A stretch of 62,681 nucleotides of DNA from an uncultured Prevotella sp. GTDB taxonomy: Bacteria; Bacteroidota; Bacteroidia; Bacteroidales; Bacteroidaceae. How positions within the stretch are numbered: the first letter of the stretch is position 1; the number at the start of each line of letters is the position of its first letter. The stretch is taken from assembly GCA_944319795.1 (NCBI GenBank), contig CALUFA010000014.1:1-62681 (forward strand), read 5' to 3'. The notes beneath the pieces were generated by a model. That model was not told the origin of the DNA. It made no database searches and worked only from the letters and a program-made list of their open reading frames with translations. The position numbers and the translations under genes are program-made. Of this stretch, positions 26,536 through 35,336 are shown in pieces.

Positions 26536-28392
26536 GGAAGAATCTTCGCGTATTAGCCTCAACAGGTGCTCTACGGCCTCTTCCTCGGGGATGTTCTTCT
26601 CAACGCACTGCTTGCCCTTGTAGAGCGAAATCTTGCCGCGGGCGGCGCCTACGTAGCCGTAGTCGGCGTCGGCCATCTCGCCCGGGCCGTTGACGATGCA
26701 GCCCATGATGCCGATTTTCAGGCCCTTCATGCCCTTGGTGGCCTCCTTTATGCGCGCTATGGTGGAGCGCAGGTCGTAAAGGGTGCGGCCGCATCCGGGG
26801 CAGCTTATGTATTCGGTCTTAGACGTGCGCAGGCGCGCGGCCTGCAGTATGCCGAAGGCGGTGGCCGTCAAGTCGGCCGAACTGAGCGTGCCGTCGTTCA
26901 TCAGCCAGAGGCCGTCGGTAAGTCCGTCGAACATCAGCGCGCCCATGTCGGCGGCGGATTCTATCTGGAAGTCGCCCTTCTCCTCCCGCGAACGGCGGTA
27001 AGCCTGGCAGAACACGACGGGGTTCGTCACTCCGGCGGCCATCAGCTCGTGCACTAAGGCGCGCTGCTCGCCGAGGCGGTTCTTATGCTGCGACATGCTC
27101 ACCACAACGACTTCGGGGTGCGCCTTGAGGCAGGCCGTGTACTCGTCGGAGTCGGCCCCGTAGGGCAGCACGAGGAACTTCAGGCCGGCTTCGACCTGCG
27201 AGATGAGCGGAACGGCGTTGTATGGGAATATGGGATATACGCCCTCGGTGTCGGTAAGGCTTGCGTAAGTGGCGAAGTCAACGATGTAACGCTGTCCCTC
27301 AATGCGCCTTTCGGGCAGGCTTTGGCCCGTGTAAACGAAGTCGGGCACGATGTCGTCGCCGGCTGAAAGCGCCGACGGGTCGCCCCCGCCGAGCATCGAG
27401 GCTATCACCACGGGCACGTTAGCTCCGCCTATGCCTGCCACGGCCGCCGTCTTGCGCCGCTCGGGGCGCAGCCAGTCGAAGCCCGGGGCCTCGCTGCCGG
27501 GTATGGGCGTGTGGCCGGCGCGCGCCGTAACGTAGTCTACAAGGTGGCGCGCCACGGGTATCTCGGCCTCGGGCTCTTCGCTCAACGACACGCGCACGGT
27601 GTCGCCGATGCCGTCGGCCAACAGCGCGCCTATGCCCACGGCGCTCTTTATGCGGCCGTCTTCGCCCTCGCCGGCCTCGGTCACCCCGAGGTGCAAGGGA
27701 TAGCGCATGCCCTCCTTGTCCATTTCGCTTACCAGCAGGCGGACGGAGCGCACCATGACGACCGTGTTGCTCGCCTTGATCGAAATCACCACGTCGTCGA
27801 AGCGTTCGCGCCGGCATATCCTTAAGAACTCCATGCAGCTCTCTACTATTCCCTCGGGCGTGTCGCCGTAGCGGCTCATTATGCGGTCGGAGAGCGAGCC
27901 GTGGTTTACGCCTATGCGCAGGGCCGTATGGTGCTCTTTGCAGATGTCGAGCAGGGGCACGAAGCGCTCCTCAATCTTCTTCAGCTCGTCGGCGTACTCC
28001 TCGTCGGTGTATTCAAGGTGCTTGAACGTGCGCGCCGGGTCGACGTAGTTGCCGGGGTTGATGCGCACCTTCTCGGCATACAACGCCGCCACCTCGGCCA
28101 CATGGGGGTTGAAGTGCACGTCGGCCACGAGCGGAGTCATGTATCCGTCGGCCCTGAGCCGCGCGTTGATGTCCTTCAGGTTCTCGGCCTCGCGCACTCC
28201 CTGAGTGGTCAGGCGCACGTATTCGCCCCCGGCCTCGATTATGCGTTCGGCCTGTGCCACGCTCGCTTCTGTGTCGGTCGTCGGCGTGGTCGTCATCGAC
28301 TGTATGCGTATCGGGTTGCCGCCGCCCATCGGCGTGGCGCCGACATTGACTTCGGAAGCGGCGCGGCGGCGGTAATTAAATAGGTCAATCAT
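26527..28392 (-). CDS. ispG: 4-hydroxy-3-methylbut-2-enyl diphosphate synthase
   Basis: A 621-residue enzyme of the MEP isoprenoid pathway that reduces MEcPP to HMBPP. It is the long form with the extra middle domain that is normal in Bacteroidetes and plants. The N-terminal TIM-barrel starts near IRIQSMTTTPT. The C-terminal [4Fe-4S] part shows CPGCGRTL and GIMGCIVNGPGE, giving the cluster cysteines. The start (MIDLFNYRRR) fits homologues. It follows purE by 106 bases on the same strand; this gap is a family E inverted repeat that begins in the purE stop codon. Confidence 0.96.
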   Translation of the reverse strand: MIDLFNYRRRAASEVNVGATPMGGGNPIRIQSMTTTPTTDTEASVAQAERIIEAGGEYVRLTTQGVREAENLKDINARLRADGYMTPLVADVHFNPHVAEVAALYAEKVRINPGNYVDPARTFKHLEYTDEEYADELKKIEERFVPLLDICKEHHTALRIGVNHGSLSDRIMSRYGDTPEGIVESCMEFLRICRRERFDDVVISIKASNTVVMVRSVRLLVSEMDKEGMRYPLHLGVTEAGEGEDGRIKSAVGIGALLADGIGDTVRVSLSEEPEAEIPVARHLVDYVTARAGHTPIPGSEAPGFDWLRPERRKTAAVAGIGGANVPVVIASMLGGGDPSALSAGDDIVPDFVYTGQSLPERRIEGQRYIVDFATYASLTDTEGVYPIFPYNAVPLISQVEAGLKFLVLPYGADSDEYTACLKAHPEVVVVSMSQHKNRLGEQRALVHELMAAGVTNPVVFCQAYRRSREEKGDFQIESAADMGALMFDGLTDGLWLMNDGTLSSADLTATAFGILQAARLRTSKTEYISCPGCGRTLYDLRSTIARIKEATKGMKGLKIGIMGCIVNGPGEMADADYGYVGAARGKISLYKGKQCVEKNIPEEEAVEHLLRLIREDSSNL

Positions 28393-28402
28393 AAAAAACT
28401 TC

Positions 28403-28505
28403 GTTTTTAAATTAAGAGTTAAGAGTTAGGAATTAAGAAAAAATGCACTGACAATTGAATCAGCAAAGCATTTTTTCTTAGTTCCTAACTCTTAACTCTT
28501 AATTA
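28403..28505. repeat. Family E inverted repeat between purE and ispG
   Basis: AATTAAGAGTTAAGAG-type heptamers and a GAAAAAATGC inner arm face their inverse copies around a short loop. The purE stop TAA is part of the first AATTAAGAG unit. Confidence 0.75.
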
Positions 28506-29005
28506 GTCTTATACTCGTATTTCACCTCCGCCAGTTCCTTGTTGGCCTTCTCTATCTTGGCTCCGAGTCCGGCCTTATAGTCGGCCAGGCGCGCCGCCAC
28601 GCCGTCGTCGGCCAGGGCGATCATCTCTACTGCGAGTATGGCGGCGTTCATAGCGCCGTTCACTCCGACGGTGGCCACGGGTATGCCCGGGGGCATCTGT
28701 ATGATGCTGAGCATGGCGTCGAGGCCGTCGAGCATGCCCTTGATGGGCACTCCGATGACGGGCAGCGTGGTCGAGGCGGCTATGACGCCGGGCAGGGCGG
28801 CGGCCATGCCGGCCCCGGCTATTATCACCTTGATGCCGCGGGCTTTTGCTCCCTTGGCAAACTGCTCTACGGCGTCGGGCGTGCGGTGGGCCGAGAGGGC
28901 GTTGACCTCGAAGGGTATCTTCATGTCGTCGAGGAACTTGCAGGCTTTCTCCATTACGGGCAGGTCGCTTGTGCTGCCCATGATTATGCTAACTAACGGT
29001 GTCAT
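28499..29005 (-). CDS. purE: N5-carboxyaminoimidazole ribonucleotide mutase
   Basis: A 168-residue purine-pathway enzyme that converts N5-CAIR to CAIR. Family blocks are present: the phosphate-binding [12 protein letters not shown] (about 7-18), SAHRTPD (about 39-45), and [14 protein letters not shown] (about 63-76). The length and the active-site serine, histidine and arginine positions fit class I PurE. The gene lies between the PAP2 gene and ispG on the same strand. Its last codons (YKTN) and stop run into a family E repeat. Confidence 0.95.
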   Translation of the reverse strand: MTPLVSIIMGSTSDLPVMEKACKFLDDMKIPFEVNALSAHRTPDAVEQFAKGAKARGIKVIIAGAGMAAALPGVIAASTTLPVIGVPIKGMLDGLDAMLSIIQMPPGIPVATVGVNGAMNAAILAVEMIALADDGVAARLADYKAGLGAKIEKANKELAEVKYEYKTN

Positions 29006-29041
29006 AATATTTTGTTTTTTACTTAGTGTTTTGTCTTATTT

Positions 29042-29092
29042 TCGGTGTTATCGGGCTGATTGGTCTGATTAGGCCGATAAGGCCCCTCCGCC
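29042..29092. repeat. Family H repeat (GATAAGGCC type)
   Basis: A run of GGGCTGATTGGTCTGATTAGG-like units between the PAP2 gene and purE. Related runs occur near 33.45, 37.28 and 41.75 kb. Confidence 0.55.
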
Positions 29093-29100
29093 CTATTCCC

Positions 29101-29718
29101 TTACAGCAGCGCCACCGACACGAACGAGCATACCACGCCGACGAGGAAGCCGAGCACTATCTCGCGCAGGGTGTGCTGGCGCAGGATCATGCGGCTGGTG
29201 CCCACTAAGCCGGCGATGAACACCGCAAGGCACAGCCACCACACGGGATTGAACCCGAGGATCAGCGAGAACGACGCTATGGCGCCTACCACTCCGCCGA
29301 TGGCGGCCGTATGGGTAGATATCTTGATGAAGAGGTTGACCATTGCGCACACCACCTGGATTACCAGCGCGGCCATTAGGACCACGCCCATGAAGTGGGG
29401 TACGTGGGCGGCTGACATGAGGTAGTAGCAGAAGAGGTATGACACGATCGATATTACGTAGGGTATCACGCGCCGCTCGCGGCTGCCTATCTCGAAGAGC
29501 GACCACCCCTGGTAGCGGCGGTAGAGGCGTATGAGCATCGTGGGCACGAACACCGTGAACACCCAAAAGGCCAACAGCAGCAGCAGCTTGTACATGAAGG
29601 GCAGCAGGCTGAGGTAGGTGAAGGCCAGCAGTATGGCCAACCCCAGCAGCGGCAGGTAGAAGGGGGTGAACACCACGCTGAGCACCTTGGCCGCGAATAT
29701 TATCCGTTTTTCTCTCAT
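29101..29718 (-). CDS. PAP2-like membrane phosphatase
   Basis: A 205-residue inner-membrane protein with about six hydrophobic segments. The C-terminal third has SRMILRQH...V..G, which matches the last PAP2 phosphatase motif (S-R-x5-H). The middle motif around STHTAAIGG (about 138-146) may supply the second block. It may dephosphorylate a lipid phosphate such as undecaprenyl or phosphatidylglycerol phosphate, but the first PAP2 block is weak and activity is uncertain. Its ATG overlaps the rpoN stop (ATGA), so the two are translationally coupled. Confidence 0.75.
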   Translation of the reverse strand: MREKRIIFAAKVLSVVFTPFYLPLLGLAILLAFTYLSLLPFMYKLLLLLAFWVFTVFVPTMLIRLYRRYQGWSLFEIGSRERRVIPYVISIVSYLFCYYLMSAAHVPHFMGVVLMAALVIQVVCAMVNLFIKISTHTAAIGGVVGAIASFSLILGFNPVWWLCLAVFIAGLVGTSRMILRQHTLREIVLGFLVGVVCSFVSVALL

Positions 29719-31223
29719 CGTTTCCTAAGTCTGGCTACGGGTATGCCCATCTGTTCGCGGTACTTGGCTATGGTGCGCCTTGCCACTGGGTAACCCTTGT
29801 CGGTCATCATCGTCTTCAGGGCGTCGTCGCTCAGGGGGTTGCCCTTGTCCTCGTTGTCTATCATGTCCTTAAGCGCGGCCTTCACCCTGCGCGTCGACAT
29901 CTCCTCGCCCGTGCCCGTCTTCACGCTGTCGCTGAAGAAGTGGCGCAGGCGGAACGTGCCCCAGCGCGTCTGGGCGTACTTCATGTTGCTGACGCGCGAC
30001 ACGGTGGATATGTCTAATCCGGCCTTCTCGGCCACGTCCTTGAGTATCATGGGCTTAAGGTCGGCCTCGTCGCCGTCCTGGAAGTAGCGTTTCTGTATGT
30101 CGATGATGGCCTTCATCGTGACGTAGAGCGTGTGCTGCCGCTGCTTCACGGCGTCGATGAAGCCCTGTGCGCGCTCCACCTTCTCCTTGGCGTAGAGCAG
30201 GGCCTCCTTGTCGCGGCGGTTCATGGCGGCCTTGTTCTTCTGGTACGCCTTCACCATGTCGGCGAACGACTCGGATACGTACAGCTCGGGCACGCGCCCG
30301 TTGTTCACCGTGAAAGTCACCGTGCCGTCGTCGGCCGTGTCGACTATGAAGTCGGGCGTTATCTGCTGTGCGCCCTGGCCCTCGGTCTCGCCGAGGGCCG
30401 CGCCCGGCTTCGGGTTGAGCTTTAGCAGCTCGGCGTGGACGCGGGCCACTGTGCCGCCGTCGTAACCCAACTGCGCGGCTATCTTGTCCCAGCGCTTGCC
30501 CATGAACTCGTCGAAGCATTTCGCCACGACGTCCTCCATCATCCGGCGCAGCCCGGACTTCGGCCTGCGCCTTATCTGCAGCAGGAGGCACTCGCGCAGG
30601 TCGTGCGCGCCGATGCCCGGCGGGTCGAACGTCTGCAGCGTGCGCACCATGCGCCCTATCTCGTCCTCGCCGGCGTCGATGTTATGGTATACGGCCAGCT
30701 CGTCGCTCAGCGCGCCGGCGTCCTTGCGCAGCAGCCCGTCGTCGTCGAGCGAGCCTATGAGATACTCCATTATCTCCCTCTGCTTGGGCGTAAGGTCTAC
30801 GTCGACCATCTGCTCCCTCAACCTGTCGTAGAACGACGTCTGGTCGCCGTAAGTGCGCTCCTCGTAGTCGGCGCCCTGGTCGCCGCCGCCCCCGGGCGAG
30901 TAAGGCTCGGGCATCTCGTCGTCCATGCCGATGCCTGCCAGGGCGTCGTCGAGCGCCGATGCGCGCTCCTCGCGCTCCTTGGCGGCGTCGAAGTCCTCGT
31001 CGGCTGCGCCGTCGTCGGCCGCGTCCTGCGCGGGCTCGGCCTCGTGGGCGTCCTCCGGTGCGCCGCTCTCGAGCGCGGGGTTGTCGTCGATTTCGGCGGT
31101 GACGCTCTGCTCTAATTCGGTCAGGGGCATTTCGAGCAGGTGCACCACGAGCATCTGCTGCTGCGTCAGCCGCTGCGCCTGCACCTGTTTCTGCTCTTGC
31201 GTTTGTATGAGTTTCTGTGGCAT
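29715..31223 (-). CDS. rpoN: RNA polymerase sigma-54 factor
   Basis: A 502-residue sigma-54. Region I is glutamine-rich (MPQKLIQTQEQKQVQ...) and region II is acidic (about 45-110). The core-binding part follows, and the C-terminal HTH and RpoN box ARRTIAKYREQMG lie near 480-492. The length is usual for Bacteroidetes. The gene overlaps the PAP2 gene by four bases. A TAATTTTG box (31231-31238) places the predicted mRNA start at the ATG itself. I saw no clear sigma-54 promoter in this window, though I did not search exhaustively. Confidence 0.96.
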   Translation of the reverse strand: MPQKLIQTQEQKQVQAQRLTQQQMLVVHLLEMPLTELEQSVTAEIDDNPALESGAPEDAHEAEPAQDAADDGAADEDFDAAKEREERASALDDALAGIGMDDEMPEPYSPGGGGDQGADYEERTYGDQTSFYDRLREQMVDVDLTPKQREIMEYLIGSLDDDGLLRKDAGALSDELAVYHNIDAGEDEIGRMVRTLQTFDPPGIGAHDLRECLLLQIRRRPKSGLRRMMEDVVAKCFDEFMGKRWDKIAAQLGYDGGTVARVHAELLKLNPKPGAALGETEGQGAQQITPDFIVDTADDGTVTFTVNNGRVPELYVSESFADMVKAYQKNKAAMNRRDKEALLYAKEKVERAQGFIDAVKQRQHTLYVTMKAIIDIQKRYFQDGDEADLKPMILKDVAEKAGLDISTVSRVSNMKYAQTRWGTFRLRHFFSDSVKTGTGEEMSTRRVKAALKDMIDNEDKGNPLSDDALKTMMTDKGYPVARRTIAKYREQMGIPVARLRKR

Positions 31224-31230
31224 AACGATG

Positions 31231-31238
31231 CAAAATTA
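31231..31238 (-). promoter_or_regulatory. Candidate rpoN -7 box (leaderless)
   Basis: TAATTTTG on the minus strand, eight bases before the rpoN ATG; the -33 box is not clear. Between here and 31383 I see nothing else. Confidence 0.4.
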
Positions 31239-31383
31239 ATATTTTTCCGTGAAGAAGAGTAACGAATGCGGAATATTTTTTCGAGCGATTTCCGCACGAT
31301 GCCGGCGGCTACGGCAATAGTAAAAAACAACGGATAAAACCGTGCCGGCGGCGGGCCTGCAAGTGGCTGACTGTCAGTAGGGT

Positions 31384-31510
31384 TGCGAAAGGCAGCCTTT
31401 CACGTTCCGTTCCGCCGCCTTTTGCGGCGTAAAACGTAATGAATTAAGAATTAAGAGTTAAGAATGAATTAAGAGCTAAGAATGAATTAAGAGTTAAGAA
31501 TTAAGAATTA
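31384..31510. repeat. Family G hairpin and family E tandem units
   Basis: 31384-31436 is a CCGCCTTTTGCGGCG hairpin. 31438-31510 is a run of GAATTAAGAGTTAAGAAT-type units that forms the left arm of a large palindrome reaching to about 31860. Confidence 0.65.
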
Positions 31511-31718
31511 TGAATATCCGCATTTGCCCAATACACTACATCCTATTCTAAGAAGTCTGTGGCATACCGTCATTCCGGGCCGGGACCCGGAATCCAGTTT
31601 ATACACTCAGGTTGTTATGAATGGGTGATTTCTGGATTCCGGGTCCCGGCCCGGAATGACGGTATGCAACAGACTTCTTTCAAGAAAGTGAAGACATTGG
31701 GCAAATGCGGATATTCAT
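31511..31718. mobile_element. Palindromic element F nested in family E repeats
   Basis: Outer arms TGAATATCCGCATTTGCCC and inverse, inner arms with the ATTCCGGG/CCCGGAAT core. The loop (31598-31631) is identical to that of the copy at 58839-59046, so these two are recent relatives. Confidence 0.8.
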
Positions 31719-31860
31719 ATTAAGAATTAAGAAAATATGTCCCGTTGACTGCCGTAGCGCATCAAGCCAATCAGTCTTATTGACCTGATATTTCTTGGCT
31801 GTCAACGGGACATATTTTCTTAACTCTTAATTCTTAACTCTTAATTCTTAAAATATTTCC
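31719..31860. repeat. Family E repeat at the miaB end
   Basis: GAAAATATGTCCCGTTGAC and its inverse (31733-31815) are framed by AATTAAG heptamers. The miaB stop codon lies in the last units. Confidence 0.7.
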
Positions 31861-33266
31861 TCTCCCTTAAGCGTAGCGCTCGAGCTTGAGGTTATCCTTA
31901 CGCGCACGGTGTCGCCTATGCGGTGGGCGCCCTTGTCGAATACTACGACCTTGTTCTGCGAGGTGCGGCCGAATAGTTGCTCGCGGCTGCGCTTGCTGAA
32001 GCCTTCGACGAGCACGTCGAACTCGCGGCCCACGTCCTTGGCGTTGCTCTCGGCGGATAGGCGCGTCTGCAGCTCTATCATCTCTGACAGGCGGCGCAGC
32101 TTGACCTCCTCGGGCACGTCGTCGGGCAGGTGTTTCGAGGCGTATGTGCCGGGGCGCTCGCTGTACTTGAACATGAAGGCCGAGTCGTAGCCTACCTCGC
32201 GCATCAGCGAGAGCGACGCTTGGTGGTCTTCCTCGGTTTCCGAGTGGTAGCCTACGAAGATGTCGGTGGTTATCGAGCAGTCGGGTATTATGCTGCGTAT
32301 GGCGGCCACGCGGCCGAGGTACCATTCGCGCGTATACTTGCGGTTCATCAGCTTGAGTATGCGGTCAGAGCCGCTCTGCACGGGCAGGTGGATGTGGCGG
32401 CACAGGTTGGGGTGGGCGGCTATCACGCGCAGCGTCTCGTCGCTCATGTCCTTGGGGTGGCTCGTTGTGAAGCGCACGCGCATGTCGGGGAACGTCTCGG
32501 CCACGAGGGCGAGCAGCTGGGGGAAGTTAAGTGAAGAGTTAAAAGTTAAGAGTGAAGAATCCATTACCTCTGGGCTATTGGATTCTTCGTTCTTCACTCT
32601 TCGTTCTTCACTTCCAGTCTGTTCTTCGTTCTTCACTCTTCGTTCTTCACTTAAATAGCTGTTCACGTTCTGCCCTAAGAGCGTTACTTCCTTGTAGCCG
32701 CGGTCGTGCAGGTCGCGCACTTCGCGGAGTATGCTCTCTGGGTCGCGGCTGCGCTCGCGGCCGCGTGTGTAGGGCACGATGCAGTAGTGGCAGAAGTTGT
32801 TGCAGCCGCGCATTATGCTTACGAATCCGCCTACGTGGGTGCCGCAGATGCGCTGGGGCACGATGTCGCGGTAGGTCTCGGTGGTGGACAGCTCGATGTT
32901 GATGGCCTTGCGCCCGGTCTCGGCCTGCGCCACGAGGTCGGGCAGGGTGAGGTAGGCGTCGGGCCCGGCCACGAGGTCGGCGTGGTGGTTGTCTATAAGG
33001 TCCTGCCTTACGCGCTCGGCCATGCATCCGAGCACGCCGATGATGAGCCTCTTGCGGCCGTGGCGCATGGCGTTGAGGGCCTCGAGGCGGTTGAGTATCT
33101 TCTGCTCGGCGTTGTCGCGCACGCTGCATGTGTTGAGGAATACGGCGTCGGCTTCGTCAAGGTTTCCGCACACTTCGTAGCCGGCCATCTTCATCACCGA
33201 GGCTACGACCTCGCTGTCGGCCACGTTCATCTGGCAGCCGTAGGTTTCTATGTATAGTTTTTTCAT
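31848..33266 (-). CDS. miaB: tRNA-2-methylthio-N6-dimethylallyladenosine synthase
   Basis: A 472-residue radical-SAM enzyme that adds the methylthio group to i6A37 of tRNAs. The N-terminal cluster cysteines (YGCQMN, LNTCSV, LGCMAE), the radical-SAM triad CNNFCHYC and a C-terminal TRAM domain are all present. The start is ATG 33266 (MKKLYIETYG); the longer open frame upstream is repeat DNA. Odd point: between NVNSY and FPQLL (about residues 205-248) lies an EERRVKNEE-type stretch encoded by a family B repeat in frame and free of stops. Homologues usually have only about a dozen residues there. Catalytic parts lie outside it, so function is probably kept. The final residues and stop abut a family E repeat. 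Confidence 0.94.
   Translation of the reverse strand: MKKLYIETYGCQMNVADSEVVASVMKMAGYEVCGNLDEADAVFLNTCSVRDNAEQKILNRLEALNAMRHGRKRLIIGVLGCMAERVRQDLIDNHHADLVAGPDAYLTLPDLVAQAETGRKAINIELSTTETYRDIVPQRICGTHVGGFVSIMRGCNNFCHYCIVPYTRGRERSRDPESILREVRDLHDRGYKEVTLLGQNVNSYLSEERRVKNEEQTGSEERRVKNEESNSPEVMDSSLLTFNSSLNFPQLLALVAETFPDMRVRFTTSHPKDMSDETLRVIAAHPNLCRHIHLPVQSGSDRILKLMNRKYTREWYLGRVAAIRSIIPDCSITTDIFVGYHSETEEDHQASLSLMREVGYDSAFMFKYSERPGTYASKHLPDDVPEEVKLRRLSEMIELQTRLSAESNAKDVGREFDVLVEGFSKRSREQLFGRTSQNKVVVFDKGAHRIGDTVRVRITSSSSATLKGEEIF
32525..32652. repeat. Family B repeat inside miaB
   Basis: GTGAAGAGTTAAAAGTTAAG, then AGTGAAGAATCC, a short loop, GGATTCTTCGTTCTTCACTC and more inverse units. It is the same inverted repeat as at 3975 and 54249, here read through in frame as coding sequence. 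Confidence 0.8.
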
Positions 33267-33278
33267 CGTTTTGTTTTT

Positions 33279-33633
33279 TATAGAATTTAGAGAAGTTAAA
33301 GAAGTTATCACTCGCTCCGCTCGTTGGAAGTTAAAGCCGGATGCTTTTGAAGAAGTTATAGAAGTTAAAGAAGTTATCACTCGCTCCGCTCGTTGGAAGT
33401 TAAAGCCGTATGCTTTGCCGTTAAAATCTTTATCGGGCTGATTGGACAAATTAGACGGATTAGCCGCATAACGCAGCCTAAGATAAAACCAACAAGTCAT
33501 ACGGCTTTAACTTCTCTAAATTCTCTAACTTCTTTAAATTCTTCAAAAGCATACGGCTTTAACTTCTAACGAGCGGAGCGAGTGATAACTTCTCTAAATT
33601 CTTTAAATTCTTTAAACTCAACTCTTTAAATTC
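33279..33633. repeat. Family C inverted repeats upstream of miaB
   Basis: Left arms of GAATTTAGAGAAGTTAAAG and ACTCGCTCCGCTCGTTGGAAG type (33279-33412), a family H centre (33424-33475), then the inverse arms (33500-33633). It fills the whole space between the beta-lactamase stop and miaB. The beta-lactamase stop TAA is part of the last unit. No promoter of the usual kind is visible for miaB. Confidence 0.75.
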
Positions 33634-34495
33634 CAAAATCGATTATCGTCTTCGTTATCTCCCTTATCAGCCTTGCGTTTTCCGCCGGGCCGAGCTTAGA
33701 GTCTTTTACCAGCACGGCCACGTATATCCGGCGGCCGTCGGGCAGGGTTATGGCTCCGGCGTCGTTGTCGGCCGTCATTGTGCCGTCGTCGAGCGTGAAG
33801 CCGGTGCCCGTCTTGTGGGCGAGCGCCATGCCGGGGCCGAGGGCCGCGGCCATCTTGTCAGGACCGGTGGATGTTGCGGCAAGGGTGCGCTTTAGCAGGT
33901 CGGCGTATCCGCCCGTGAGGATGCCGCCCTCGTATATTTTCATGAACAGGCAGGCCACCGACAGCGGCGTAGAGCGGTTGTTGTACGAGCGCATGGGGTC
34001 GGCCTTCATCGAGGCTTCGGTCTCGGTCAGGTTGAAGTCCGCCAGCCCGATCGAGCGCATCTCCTGGCCGACGGCCTGTATGCCGCCGGCCAGGCGTATT
34101 ATTACGTCGCAGGCGTTGTTGTCGCTAAGGGCCACGCTGTAATGCAGCAGGCTGTCGAAGCGTATGGTGAATCCGCCTTCGGGATGGAGCTTGAGCAGGG
34201 GGCTGTAAGTGTCCTTGGCCATCTCTTCGGCCTCGACGCGGATCAGCGTGTCGGTAGGCGTGCCGGCGCGCTGCATGCGGCGCAGGGCGGCCACGGCCGC
34301 GTGGGTCTTGAACACGCTCATTAGCGGATACTCCGCGCCGTTGCCAACCGTGGCGGCCTTGCCGCCGGCTATCCACGCCACGCCGACCTCGGCCGGCTTG
34401 CCCCCGACGAGGCTTTCTATCTTTTCCACGGCCGTCTGCGCCACGGCGGCGCACGGCAGCAGCGCCACGGCCGTTGCCAAGACAAGCAGCCTCAT
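33626..34495 (-). CDS. Class A beta-lactamase (CfxA/CepA-like subclass)
   Basis: A 289-residue periplasmic serine beta-lactamase (start MRLLVLATAV, signal peptide to about AVAQ20). All catalytic motifs are present: S60-V-F-K63, S124-D125-N126, a glutamate of the omega loop in TETEASM (probably E160), and K228-T-G. The pattern fits the Bacteroidetes subclass A2 of cephalosporinases such as CepA and CfxA. An upstream ATG at 34522 would overlap the preceding gene; ATG 34495 follows that gene's stop by four bases. Base use is like that of its neighbours and no insertion sequence is next to it, so it looks like a resident chromosomal gene. Its stop codon lies in a family C repeat. Confidence 0.9.
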   Translation of the reverse strand: MRLLVLATAVALLPCAAVAQTAVEKIESLVGGKPAEVGVAWIAGGKAATVGNGAEYPLMSVFKTHAAVAALRRMQRAGTPTDTLIRVEAEEMAKDTYSPLLKLHPEGGFTIRFDSLLHYSVALSDNNACDVIIRLAGGIQAVGQEMRSIGLADFNLTETEASMKADPMRSYNNRSTPLSVACLFMKIYEGGILTGGYADLLKRTLAATSTGPDKMAAALGPGMALAHKTGTGFTLDDGTMTADNDAGAITLPDGRRIYVAVLVKDSKLGPAENARLIREITKTIIDFGI

Positions 34496-34499
34496 CTTA

Positions 34500-35312
34500 T
34501 TATTTAGTCTTGGCAGTGACATTGTTTCTCAATCCCCTCATGTTGGTGAGGAAAGCCTTCGCCGAGCCGAACTTAAGGAACATGTCGAGGCGCACGGGTA
34601 CGTGGTTGGCGTCGTCGGTTACGAAGAAGCGCGCTATCTCGCGCCACTTGCCCTTGTCCTTCTCGGTGTACGACAGCTCGAGGCACTTGTACTTCACGCC
34701 GTTGTCGGCCTCGACGGTGGTGCGCCCGAGGAATTTTATCTTAGCCGGGTTAAGGCTGTTGCCGTCGGCTATGCGGAAATCCACGACATAGCCGGCCTTC
34801 CAGTTCTTGGGGTCGAAGCTGCGTGCGCGCAGGAACATGTTCATCATGTCGTAGACGCACTCGCCGGGCGTAACGTTGCGCTTGTCCCTTCGCCCGTCCT
34901 TGTGCAGCCGGCTCTGCGTTATGCTGCACTTGCCTCCCGGATACTTGTACCACACTTCGTCGACGGTGTAGCGCTTGCCCTCGAGCGCCCCCTTGCGGTA
35001 GTAAAGTGGGGCGAGGTCGAGCGTGGAGTAGCACAGCAGCGTGTCGCGCATCACGAATATCTTGTCCATCTTGCTGTTGCCCCTCGTAGTGAGGCTGGCG
35101 CGGTAGGCGCTCTGCCCTCCGTACTTGCTCTGCACCACGTACATCGAGGCCGTGCCGACCTTCACCCATACGAACTTCCAGTTGAAGTACAGGTTGTAAG
35201 AGAGGAACTCGCCCGACTTGAACGCAGTGTTCTTGTAGCCGCACTGGGCCGCGGCTGCGCCGGCCATGCCGAGCAGTACGGCCGCGAGCAGTAAGGTTTT
35301 CAGATGTTTCAT
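34500..35312 (-). CDS. DUF3108 domain-containing exported protein
   Basis: A 270-residue protein with a signal peptide (about 1-22, ending AAAQ) and a beta-rich mature part matching DUF3108: FKSGEFLSYNLYFNWKFVWV near the start and the VDFRIADG...LGRTTVE block later. Function is unknown; the family is periplasmic or outer-membrane linked in Bacteroidetes. It follows the Big_5-type lipoprotein gene by 24 bases and precedes the beta-lactamase gene by four, so all three are probably one transcript. Confidence 0.82.
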   Translation of the reverse strand: MKHLKTLLLAAVLLGMAGAAAAQCGYKNTAFKSGEFLSYNLYFNWKFVWVKVGTASMYVVQSKYGGQSAYRASLTTRGNSKMDKIFVMRDTLLCYSTLDLAPLYYRKGALEGKRYTVDEVWYKYPGGKCSITQSRLHKDGRRDKRNVTPGECVYDMMNMFLRARSFDPKNWKAGYVVDFRIADGNSLNPAKIKFLGRTTVEADNGVKYKCLELSYTEKDKGKWREIARFFVTDDANHVPVRLDMFLKFGSAKAFLTNMRGLRNNVTAKTK

Positions 35313-35336
35313 AATCGTCAGGTTTTAGGTTAATGT

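Noticed and set aside
33267-33500. 78-codon N-terminal extension of miaB
   Set aside because: It is the translation of family C and H repeats; homologues begin at MKKLYIETYG.
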